NCBI GenBank assembly: GCA_903865035.1
Contig: CAIPII010000235.1
Location: forward strand, 1 to 57,944
Length of the DNA stretch: 57,944 nucleotides
Direction: 5' to 3'
From: an uncultured Burkholderiales bacterium
GTDB taxonomy: Bacteria; Pseudomonadota; Gammaproteobacteria; Burkholderiales; Burkholderiaceae_C
Below the pieces are notes generated by a model. The model saw only the letters and a list, made by a program, of their open reading frames with translations, did not search any database and was not told the origin of the DNA. Each line of letters starts with the position of its first letter. The first letter of the stretch is position 1. The position numbers were made by a program, and so were the translations under genes. Of the stretch, positions 19,514 to 27,567 are shown in pieces.

Positions 19514-20014
19514 ATGGAAGCACTGGATCAAGAACGCAATCAGGCGTTGCAGCATTTTAGGAACCTTGCTGACGCTTCAACTCATTTGTTGTTTGATTGT
19601 CTTGAAGAAATCATCAAATTCGACAAAGCACTTAATGAGTCGCAACCCATTCATTCCGGTCGAATACGGGTCATGTGGTTCGCATCACCCTCGAGCGATC
19701 AAACATTTCCAGGAGAACGCACCCCCATGATGGTGCAATGGAGGAGAAATTTTAGAACAGGCAAATGGCGAGCTCTGAGAATTCCCCTTGCTCGACTTTT
19801 GAAGTACCAACATCAATCCAAGGCGTTTGCACAAGAAAGCAAGCGCGTGAAATTTTTATTGACTTCACTTCGAACTTTACTGATCATGCGACGTGTGATC
19901 AAAAAGTCCTTGGTACAACAACCCAACATCTCACGCCATTGGGTTCCATTGGCGAATAAAAATCTACATCAACTCAAAGAAGATTTTTCATCTCTTGAAA
20001 ATCTCAATGAATGA
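19514..20014 (+). CDS. Hypothetical protein, family not recognised
   Basis: 166 aa; good SD (GGAAG, 9 nt upstream); 8-nt ATGAATGA overlap with the following HD-domain gene. Confidence 0.6.
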   Translation: MEALDQERNQALQHFRNLADASTHLLFDCLEEIIKFDKALNESQPIHSGRIRVMWFASPSSDQTFPGERTPMMVQWRRNFRTGKWRALRIPLARLLKYQHQSKAFAQESKRVKFLLTSLRTLLIMRRVIKKSLVQQPNISRHWVPLANKNLHQLKEDFSSLENLNE

Positions 20015-21062
20015 GTCTGGAAATTTCTCGCTGCTGGCAGTCCTGGGATTTTGGTGGATTTTTCTAGGATTTTTCAATCAACTCAATAGAACTTCAGGAA
20101 TCGCAAGCGCCGATTGGAGCACTTTTTGTGCGCATGAATTGATGGCGATTTTGGCTTTGATGCTCAGCATGCTCGTTGCTTTTTACTTAGAGTACAAAGA
20201 GATTGCACTTAGACGAGCTTTGATTTTGTATGAACTCCAGCCTCAAGAGCATCTAGGCCTCATGAGTTCCCTTGGTAGCGCCCAGCAATTTTTGCCTTGC
20301 CCTTGGGTTGAAGCAAGTATTACCAAAAGCCTAGACTTCGATTCAGCAAAATTGTTATTGTGGTTAAAGACAAGTCAACTCAAAGCAAGCTCAGAGGTGA
20401 TCAATGTGATTAGCCAAATGCAAATCGATTACCCCCTGCATGCAAACGCCATGTTGAATTGCTTAAATTTAATGGCTCAGCAGCCTTTGTGCCCAGCCTA
20501 CCACGGACTAAAAGTGGAGAACGATAGTAATGAAAATGAGAACCCTGCTTACACGCCTTTCATTCACGGCAATACAACGCTGATTGAGCATTCAATGCAA
20601 GTTTGCATGCATGGTCTTGAATTGGCTCATGAATTCGTTTACCAAGGCATCAGAGGTGAATACAACAAGATCGCAAAAAGAAATGACTCTTTTGAACTTC
20701 TCGCCTCGGATCCTATGATTCCGCTGATTTGTCTAGCCCACGACATGGGAAAACTCATTACCTTTAAACGAGGCGAAAGCGGTAAGGTTATCCGAGTTCA
20801 AGGCTTGCATGGTCAAGTTGGAGCCAGGGCACTCGCTCAAAGTCACTTCATCAAAACGCTTTCCATGGAGGATCAAAGTGCTTTAATCAAAGTATTGCAG
20901 TTTTACCATCACCCCTTGGATTTCACTTTGGATATGGATGCAAAAATTGAAAGCGACAGACAAGCCGCATTGATGATGCTCTTGATCAAAGCGGACCATC
21001 GCAGCTCAACACATGAGTCACGCCAGGCATCGAAAAATATTCAAATCTCAAAGCCTATGTAA
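20007..21062 (+). CDS. Membrane-anchored HD-domain protein (putative phosphohydrolase)
   Basis: Two N-terminal hydrophobic helices (FSLLAVLGFWWIFLGFF; LMAILALMLSMLVAFYL). HD-type residues: HSMQVCMHGLELA, LAHDMGKL, LHGQVGARAL, FYHHPLDF, KADHRSS. Confidence 0.72.
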   Translation: MNESGNFSLLAVLGFWWIFLGFFNQLNRTSGIASADWSTFCAHELMAILALMLSMLVAFYLEYKEIALRRALILYELQPQEHLGLMSSLGSAQQFLPCPWVEASITKSLDFDSAKLLLWLKTSQLKASSEVINVISQMQIDYPLHANAMLNCLNLMAQQPLCPAYHGLKVENDSNENENPAYTPFIHGNTTLIEHSMQVCMHGLELAHEFVYQGIRGEYNKIAKRNDSFELLASDPMIPLICLAHDMGKLITFKRGESGKVIRVQGLHGQVGARALAQSHFIKTLSMEDQSALIKVLQFYHHPLDFTLDMDAKIESDRQAALMMLLIKADHRSSTHESRQASKNIQISKPM

Positions 21063-21823
21063 GTCAAGTTTGGCAATTCGAGCGATTGATTAGGGCTTTT
21101 AAGATGGACATGAGCAAACGATGCTCCCACGCTTTTCAAATCATCTACAGTTTCACTTCGATGTGTGATCACAGACCAATCTGATTGATCTGGCACCAAC
21201 AGACCCGCTAGCATCAACTCAAATAGCTCAGAGAGCGCATTCATGCAAGTCAAACGATCGAAATGATGAAGGACGTAGCCCTGATTGGCAAGCGCTGCAG
21301 ATTTGATGCTCAACAACCGACATAGATTGGCCTTGGCGGATACCTCAAGGGCTGCCAATTCGTTCATGGCTTCAATGGCATTTCGCACCCCATGATCGAT
21401 CAAGGGAATAAAATCCTTTGACTGCCAAGCATCCTCAGGGCATAACTTTGAACTCGGATCAAGCACTTGAAGTGGGTTCACCTCGGCTGGATAAATTCTG
21501 CATGCCAAAGGCCTTAAGTCATATTGACCACACCTAAAGTCTGAAAGCAAATGAGGGCAGGCACCTTCATAGTGAGCCACCAAGACAGGATTGACTCGCA
21601 CGCTCAATAGACCGCTTCTAGCTTGAAAACTCAGGCTTTTTTTGCGCAAAGAAACCTTGTCGGCAGGGTCTGGTTCATCCACCCATGGCATCAAATCACA
21701 AATTACACCAATCTCTCCACCGCGCTCGAGCCAATTTTTGGCCTCTGAAACACTCAAGGGTAGCTTCAAATCGTGACAACAACGCCCACAAGATGTGCAT
21801 GAAAATTCAACTTCATCTTTCAT
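21041..21823 (-). CDS. YkgJ family cysteine cluster protein
   Basis: CTSCGRCCHDLKLPLS...CPHLLSDFRCGQYDLRPLACRIYPAEVNP: CxxCxxCC and clustered Cys typical of the Zn/Fe-chelating YkgJ family. Confidence 0.85.
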   Translation of the reverse strand: MKDEVEFSCTSCGRCCHDLKLPLSVSEAKNWLERGGEIGVICDLMPWVDEPDPADKVSLRKKSLSFQARSGLLSVRVNPVLVAHYEGACPHLLSDFRCGQYDLRPLACRIYPAEVNPLQVLDPSSKLCPEDAWQSKDFIPLIDHGVRNAIEAMNELAALEVSAKANLCRLLSIKSAALANQGYVLHHFDRLTCMNALSELFELMLAGLLVPDQSDWSVITHRSETVDDLKSVGASFAHVHLKSPNQSLELPNLTYIGFEI

Positions 21824-21864
21824 ATTTTCAAATTCATCTGTAGGACATCAAAGAGTGACCTTCC

Positions 21865-22836
21865 TCAATCAATCTTGATGTCCTTCGAGGCCAATAATTT
21901 TTGCCATCTTTCGGTTTCAAGTTTAATCACATTGGTGAATTGAGAAGGACTGTCGCCCACGGACTCAAGTCCAGCATCGATGAATGTTTTGACGACTTCA
22001 GGGTCTTGCAACACTCGCTTGACTGTGACTTGTATCAAATTGACGCGTTCCATGCTAAGTCCAGCAGGAGCAGACAAACCGAACCAATTTTTGAGAACAA
22101 AACCGGGCAATGTCTCAGCAACCGTTGGCACGTCGGGCAACAAACTCAGGCGCTTTGAATCGGTGGTTGCCAAGGCTCTCAATCTCCCGCTCTTCAAGTG
22201 TGGCAACCCAATTGCAGGGGCCTCAAAAGTGAGCTGAACTTGGCCTCCAATCACATCAGCAATGCTTGGTGAACTGCCCTTATAAGGCACATGCCCCATC
22301 TGAACCCCCGCGGCTTGATTGAACATTTCACCCGCCATGTGCGGCAATCCACCATTTCCATTCGAGGAGAAATAAACCTTGTTGGGATTGTTTTTAGCGT
22401 ATTCAATTAATTCATTGACGCTCTTGATTTGCAACTGAGCGTTGACAAAAATGATGAATGCTGAAGCGGCAACTTGTGTGATGGGCTGAAAGTCTCTTTG
22501 GACTTGATATGGCAGATCTTTTACCAAAGCTGGCGTGATGCTGTAGTTTCCCAATGTACCCATGAACAATGTGTACCCGTCTGGCTCAGCCTTGGAAACC
22601 AATTGCATACCGATCACGCCACCCGCTCCGCCCTTGTTTTCAACCACAATGGGCTGACCAAGTTCCTTGCTCATTCTTGGAGCCATTACTCTTGTGATCG
22701 TGTCGATGGCACCCCCTGGAGGAAAGCCAATGATGATGTGAATGGCTTTGACAGGGTAAGACTGAGAAAGAGCGCAAAAACTAAAAGTTAAAAGGCAACT
22801 GATCAAACCAATTTTGATGAAACGACTGATGCGCAT
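21865..22836 (-). CDS. Bug/TctC family substrate-binding protein
   Basis: YPVKAIHIIIGFPPGGAIDTITRVMAPRMSKELGQPIVVENKGGAGGVIGMQLVSKAEPDGYTLFMG...GHVPYKGSSPSIADVIGGQVQL. Confidence 0.93.
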   Translation of the reverse strand: MRISRFIKIGLISCLLTFSFCALSQSYPVKAIHIIIGFPPGGAIDTITRVMAPRMSKELGQPIVVENKGGAGGVIGMQLVSKAEPDGYTLFMGTLGNYSITPALVKDLPYQVQRDFQPITQVAASAFIIFVNAQLQIKSVNELIEYAKNNPNKVYFSSNGNGGLPHMAGEMFNQAAGVQMGHVPYKGSSPSIADVIGGQVQLTFEAPAIGLPHLKSGRLRALATTDSKRLSLLPDVPTVAETLPGFVLKNWFGLSAPAGLSMERVNLIQVTVKRVLQDPEVVKTFIDAGLESVGDSPSQFTNVIKLETERWQKLLASKDIKID

Positions 22837-22898
22837 GACTTGACCCTAAAATGAATTTGAATCTGCTATCAGCGATCTTACGTGATTTAAGGATGTCA

Positions 22899-22919
22899 AT
22901 TTGCACATTGGGTGCAAAT
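22899..22919. promoter_or_regulatory. Inverted repeat between divergent Bug and amino-acid-SBP genes (operator candidate)
   Basis: ATTTGCAC-ATTGG-GTGCAAAT (perfect 8-bp arms). Confidence 0.5.
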
Positions 22920-23062
22920 ATCTTTCAAAAATGAGAGCACATGCATTGAAAACACTGGGGTTAATACGATGCAAAAAAACAAACGCATGGCCGCTTAAAC
23001 GAATACACTTTCAAGGGATGCTCAACGAGCCAACAAATGCCCCTCCTAAAGCTATAAACCAC

Positions 23063-23860
23063 ATGAAAAAGTTTTTGATTTTTCTGTCTTTTTTTTTGAT
23101 ACAAATGTCTACCTCCCATTCCCAAACTCAAGATACTTCAACATTTGCAAATCTCTTGGCTCCGAAGCAGAACGGTAAGTTGAGGGCATCAATCAATTTA
23201 GGCAACCCCATTTTGGCCAACAAGGACAGCAAAACAGGATCTCCAATTGGGGTATCGATTGATCTGGCAAGGGCTTTGGCCAAGGAACTTAAACTTGAAT
23301 TGGAATTGGTTGTTTTTGAATCCGCAGGAAAATCGGTTCAGGCTGTTCAAGATGACCAAGCAGACATTGGTTTTTTTGCAATTGATCCTCTCAGAGGGGA
23401 AGGAATTTTGTTCACCGATCCCTATGTCTTGATCGAGGGTAGCTACTTGGTTAGAGAGAATTCTCCCATCAAAAATAACGATGAAGTTGATCAAAGAAAC
23501 ATCAACATCGCTGTCGGTAAAGGATCGGCCTACGACTTATTTTTAACTCGTGAAATCAAACAAGCCACTCTGCTTCGCGCTTCCACCTCGCCCACTGTGG
23601 TTGATCTATTCATGGAGAAAAACTTAGACGTTGCTGCTGGCGTGAAACAACAACTTGAGGCCGACATGAAAAGATTTGATCACCTGCGCTTGCTACCAGG
23701 GCGCTTCATGGTCATTGAGCAGGCCATGGGAATACCCAAAAACCGAGGTGAATTGGCTCAACAATACTTGCGAGAATTCGTCAAACGCATGAAACAATCT
23801 GGAATGGTCTCTCAGTCCTTGCAAGACAACCGAATTGAAGGCGCCTCGTTGGCACCCTGA
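23063..23860 (+). CDS. Periplasmic solute-binding protein, SBP_bac_3-like (polar amino acid type)
   Basis: MKKFLIFLSFFLIQMSTSHS signal peptide; GSPIGVSIDLARALAKELKLELELVVFESAGKSVQAVQDDQADIGFFAIDPLRGEGILFTDPYVLIEGSYLV. Confidence 0.85.
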   Translation: MKKFLIFLSFFLIQMSTSHSQTQDTSTFANLLAPKQNGKLRASINLGNPILANKDSKTGSPIGVSIDLARALAKELKLELELVVFESAGKSVQAVQDDQADIGFFAIDPLRGEGILFTDPYVLIEGSYLVRENSPIKNNDEVDQRNINIAVGKGSAYDLFLTREIKQATLLRASTSPTVVDLFMEKNLDVAAGVKQQLEADMKRFDHLRLLPGRFMVIEQAMGIPKNRGELAQQYLREFVKRMKQSGMVSQSLQDNRIEGASLAP

Positions 23861-23876
23861 GGTACCGAGTAGCTGT

Positions 23877-24851
23877 CTAATGTCCGTTTAGGCTTTTATT
23901 CAAAGAGGCGTGAAGTATCCTACGAATGACGGGAGCCAGTTCAAAAGCATGAAGCCCAATCAATGCAGGGGCCTCTCGATTTTCCGGGCTATCGCTCTCA
24001 GCGCTCAAGGCAGATTCAAAAGTTTCACCCATCTCCATCCTAGAGAGTACATCGCCTGCACGTGAATGCAAATCAACTGCGAGAACGCTGGCTTGCCACA
24101 AATTTAAATTATGAACAATGCCTTGCGCGCTCAAAGCGCCTAAAAGACCAGTGAGTGCATCCCCCATGCCTGCACTACCCATACCCGCATTGCCATGAAA
24201 ACATTGAATGGGACTCAACTCGAGCTCGCTTGGCGCAACACACCAAGTCCCACGACCTTTGAGAACAACCAAACTTGAAAAGTTCTGGCTCAAATGCTGC
24301 GCACTTGCCAAACGATCTTGTTGTATCTCTTGCACATCAACTTGCAACAATCGAGCTGCCTCACCAGGATGAGGAGTGAGGACAGTTTGCACCGGATCAC
24401 TTCTTTTGCGCAGTCTCGCTCGAAGACTCTTATCCATGGCGACAAGATTCAGGGCATCAGCATCCAATACCAATCGAACTTTTAGTGATAAAACGAATTC
24501 AAGCCATTCTATGGCCTGATCATCTTGACCAAGGCCCGGCCCAATGCAAACCGTTTGCGAACTCAAGAGGTGATTTTTAAGCTCAACTGCATTGAGCCTT
24601 GTATTGAGGCACATCACCTCAGGGTGCAGGGGATCGTATTGTGGAGAATTGGAAGCAGCAAGCCCCAAAACCACCCAACCGGCTCCGGCATAGAGAGCAG
24701 TTCTTGCGGCCAAGAATGTAGCACCCAACATGCCGGTATTTCCTCCAATGACCGTCAATCGGCCAGCATGGGATTTATGCTCCTCAGCTTTCCTTTGCAA
24801 ATGTTCAAGCCAAGAGATTCGCTCGTTGGCGTTGAAAGTATTTTTATACAA
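23877..24851 (-). CDS. nnrD: NAD(P)H-hydrate dehydratase (ADP-dependent)
   Basis: HAGRLTVIGGNTGMLGATFLAARTALYAGAGWVVLGL...CIGPGLGQ...LVLDADALNLVA...LTPHPGEAARLL...NAGMGSAGMGDALTGLLGAL. Confidence 0.9.
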   Translation of the reverse strand: MYKNTFNANERISWLEHLQRKAEEHKSHAGRLTVIGGNTGMLGATFLAARTALYAGAGWVVLGLAASNSPQYDPLHPEVMCLNTRLNAVELKNHLLSSQTVCIGPGLGQDDQAIEWLEFVLSLKVRLVLDADALNLVAMDKSLRARLRKRSDPVQTVLTPHPGEAARLLQVDVQEIQQDRLASAQHLSQNFSSLVVLKGRGTWCVAPSELELSPIQCFHGNAGMGSAGMGDALTGLLGALSAQGIVHNLNLWQASVLAVDLHSRAGDVLSRMEMGETFESALSAESDSPENREAPALIGLHAFELAPVIRRILHASLNKSLNGH

Positions 24852-24862
24852 TTTTTTGAACC

Positions 24863-25705
24863 TTAAACACCAAGATGCTCAACTTCGATGGGCTCGCCCC
24901 ACAATTGAGACATCACTTGAGTTGCTTGAGTCGCATCTCCAGTCGTCATCAATCTTGTGCGACCTGCAATCGAGGGTTCTGCGAATTTTGGAAGTTCTTT
25001 GTTTTTTGGTTCAATGTTCAACTGATCCAAGCGGCGAACCAACTCTTTGGCGACGGCCTGTGCTGGATCGAGTAAATTTAACGCTTTACCGTAGATTCTC
25101 TCAATGACGAACTGTAAAAAAGGATAGTGAGTGCAACCCAGGACCAAAGTATCGACCCCCTCGTCAACCAACGGATCGATGAATTTCTGAACCAGCATTT
25201 GCGTTTTTTCGCCGTGCAATTCACCTTTTTCGACCAACTCGACCCAACCTGGACACGCTTGCAAAATGATTCGTTTTCCTTGCCCGTGAAGTTCGCACAA
25301 CCCGATCACATTTTCGCTTTGAACCGTTTGTTGCGTGGCAAGCACGCCAATCACTCCCGTTTGTGTAAGTGCTACAGCGGGCTTGATGGCAGGCTCTATG
25401 GCAACAACGGGCAATTGAGTTTGCTCACGTAGCGCTTTGACAGCAACGGACGTTGCCGTGTTACAAGCCAAGGTCAAGGCTCGGACTCCAACGCTCTCTA
25501 ACCAGGAACCCAATTTCAAGGTCCTTTGTGTGATGTACTCTGGTGACTTGTCTCCATAGGGTGCGAACAATGAGTCGGCAACGTATATCAAGTCCTCATG
25601 GGGCAAAGCCGCGCGAATGGCTTTAAGAACAGATAGACCTCCCACGCCCGAGTCAAAAACACCAATGCTTTGGTTGTAAGATTGAAGCGATGAGGGTTCT
25701 AACAT
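24863..25705 (-). CDS. murI: Glutamate racemase
   Basis: IGVFDSGVGGLSVLKAIRAALPHEDLIYVADSLFAPYGDKSPEYI...LTLACNTATSVAVKALREQ...VDTLVLGCTHYPFL. Confidence 0.96.
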   Translation of the reverse strand: MLEPSSLQSYNQSIGVFDSGVGGLSVLKAIRAALPHEDLIYVADSLFAPYGDKSPEYITQRTLKLGSWLESVGVRALTLACNTATSVAVKALREQTQLPVVAIEPAIKPAVALTQTGVIGVLATQQTVQSENVIGLCELHGQGKRIILQACPGWVELVEKGELHGEKTQMLVQKFIDPLVDEGVDTLVLGCTHYPFLQFVIERIYGKALNLLDPAQAVAKELVRRLDQLNIEPKNKELPKFAEPSIAGRTRLMTTGDATQATQVMSQLWGEPIEVEHLGV

Positions 25706-25843
25706 GTGTTTCAGTGGATGAAAAGTACACAGATGGGCAACATCTTACCTCGCAACTGGGCAAAACCAACTCTAAATCAGCTCGAGCAAGACAGCGCCTT
25801 CGATTCGAGATAGATTCATTAACAAAGCTGCCTTGAGCGCACC

Positions 25844-26680
25844 TCAACCAAAAACAAAGGCTGAAAGTGTCGTCTCCATCACACGATCTGAAAAAACTTT
25901 AAGACCTCTCTCCTCAGGAGCTGCACCTGCTGCAACCATGAGCGGCAACAAATGCTCCTCTTGCCTTGGAGGATGGCAATGTCGAGCTGCGGGAGCTTTG
26001 TCCCAATTCAAAAGCGCTTGATGACGCTCTTTTGGTGATGATTGAACGGCATTTGTCAGCCACAGATCGAATTCATCCGAAAGCGGTGCATATCGAGGAT
26101 CGCCGTAGCCCCTCATATTGTGAAAGCTCATTCCGCTTCCAATGATCAACACGCCTTGATCACGCAAACCCACTAAGGCTTGACCCAACTCGATTTGTGT
26201 CAAGGGATCCAAATTGCTGTTGAGAGACAATTGAATCACTGGAATATTGGCCTCAGGAAACATGAGCAACATGGGGATGAACATGCCGTGATCAAAACCA
26301 CGAGAAGGATCAATTTTCGCGGGTATGTTTGCACGCTCCAAGGTTTGAACGATTTCGCTGGCCAACGCAGGGTCGCCAAGCGCTGGATATTTGAGCTCAT
26401 AAGTGTGAGCTGGAAATCCATAGTAATCGTAAATCAGCCCCGGGCTCGCAGCTCCGGTCACACTCACAGTGGACTCTAGCCAATGGGCGGACACCACCAC
26501 AATCGCTTTGGGCCTTTGCGGCAAACCTGCAGACAATCCCTTGAGAAAATTTGCCATCTTTGACCATGCGTCAGAGGGATTCCATTCCATGAAAAAACAA
26601 GGTCCACCCCCATGCGGAATGTACCAAGTAGGCATGCGTTTTGAAGAGTCTGCAGTCAGAGAGTGGGTAGTGGCTTGCAT
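25844..26680 (-). CDS. Class III extradiol dioxygenase, DODA/YgiD-like
   Basis: MPTWYIPHGGGPCFFM...PKAIVVVSAHWLESTVSVTGAASPGLIYDYYGFPAHTYELKYPALGDPALA...RGFDHGMFIPMLLMFPEANIPVIQLSL...LIIGSGMSFHNMR. Confidence 0.92.
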   Translation of the reverse strand: MQATTHSLTADSSKRMPTWYIPHGGGPCFFMEWNPSDAWSKMANFLKGLSAGLPQRPKAIVVVSAHWLESTVSVTGAASPGLIYDYYGFPAHTYELKYPALGDPALASEIVQTLERANIPAKIDPSRGFDHGMFIPMLLMFPEANIPVIQLSLNSNLDPLTQIELGQALVGLRDQGVLIIGSGMSFHNMRGYGDPRYAPLSDEFDLWLTNAVQSSPKERHQALLNWDKAPAARHCHPPRQEEHLLPLMVAAGAAPEERGLKVFSDRVMETTLSAFVFG

Positions 26681-26786
26681 GGCGAATATTCAGCTTTAAA
26701 GGATTGATCATTGAATGAGGAATGGCTGGGTCTATCAGCCGATCCCACACCTATTTATCAAATTCAATTGATGGAGCAACAATGAA

Positions 26787-27023
26787 TCAAAGGGATTTGT
26801 GCGAACCATCACAAAAGGCACCATTGACGCTGTGTTTACAACCACACAGGTAAACTGTTTCGGTTTTTTCTGCAGTAAATGCTACGGGCTTGAAGTCAGT
26901 GGGCTTATGACTTCCGTCGCAAAAGGGTTGCGACTTGCTCTGACCGCAGGAGCACCAATAGTAGCTCTCACCAGCTTGGACTTCTACAGCGTAAGGGTTT
27001 TTTTGTGGGATGGTTGGGTTCAT
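26787..27023 (-). CDS. CDGSH iron-sulfur domain protein (two CDGSH-type motifs)
   Basis: YYWCSCGQSKSQPFCDGSHKPTDFKPVAFTAEKTETVYLCGCKHSVNGAFCDGSHKSL. Confidence 0.93.
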   Translation of the reverse strand: MNPTIPQKNPYAVEVQAGESYYWCSCGQSKSQPFCDGSHKPTDFKPVAFTAEKTETVYLCGCKHSVNGAFCDGSHKSL

Positions 27024-27457
27024 GGTGATTCCTTGGATTGGTCATTAAAAATCGAATGCAAACATTGAAGAGATTTTTCAATGTCATGGAGTTGCTCATT
27101 TGTTAAATGATCAAAGGCAATTTGAAGATGTGACAAGTGTGCAGGAAATACTTTTTCAAAAGTTCTCTGCCCTTTGACTGTCAATTTAAGCTTTTGACTT
27201 CTTGCGTCCGACTCGTTGTCGATACAAGTCACAAAGTCTTTTTGAACCATTCGCTCAACCACACCGGTGAGCGAGCTTTTAGAGATCAAAGTTTTATCAC
27301 CCAACTCTTTGAATGTCATTGGCTCTTGATTTGCCAAGGTTGCAATGACGTCAAATTGAACTGGCGTTAACCCCATGGAGCGAATGTGGGGCGAGGAATA
27401 CCCTTCAAAAGCTTGAAAGGTTCTGGCCAACTCTTTGATGACGGGCATAAAGTTCAT
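27020..27457 (-). CDS. MarR family transcriptional regulator
   Basis: wHTH: LTPVQFDVIATLANQEPMTFKELGDKTLISKSSLTGVVERMVQKDFVTCIDNESDARSQKLKLTVKGQ. ATGA overlap with the CDGSH gene. Start at 27457 or 27448. Confidence 0.92.
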   Translation of the reverse strand: MNFMPVIKELARTFQAFEGYSSPHIRSMGLTPVQFDVIATLANQEPMTFKELGDKTLISKSSLTGVVERMVQKDFVTCIDNESDARSQKLKLTVKGQRTFEKVFPAHLSHLQIAFDHLTNEQLHDIEKSLQCLHSIFNDQSKESP

Positions 27458-27486
27458 ATGTGGACTATTATAGTACACATATGAAC
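27452..27486. promoter_or_regulatory. 35-bp near-perfect palindrome (putative MarR operator)
   Basis: GTTCATATGTG-g-ACTAT-t-ATAGT-a-CACATATGAAC; one mismatched pair; overlaps the MarR start region. Confidence 0.75.
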
Positions 27487-27567
27487 TAGAGTCAAGAGAT
27501 CCAAAGCAGGCTCAACTTCGCTCAGAAAAGAGCACGCATCGGATTTCTGAACTCCTTTGGCGAAAGC

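Noticed and set aside
22899-22919. NtrC binding site at ATTTGCAC-N5-GTGCAAAT
   Set aside because: GCAC/GTGC spacing is 5 nt rather than the 7 nt of canonical NtrC sites, so kept only as a generic operator candidate.
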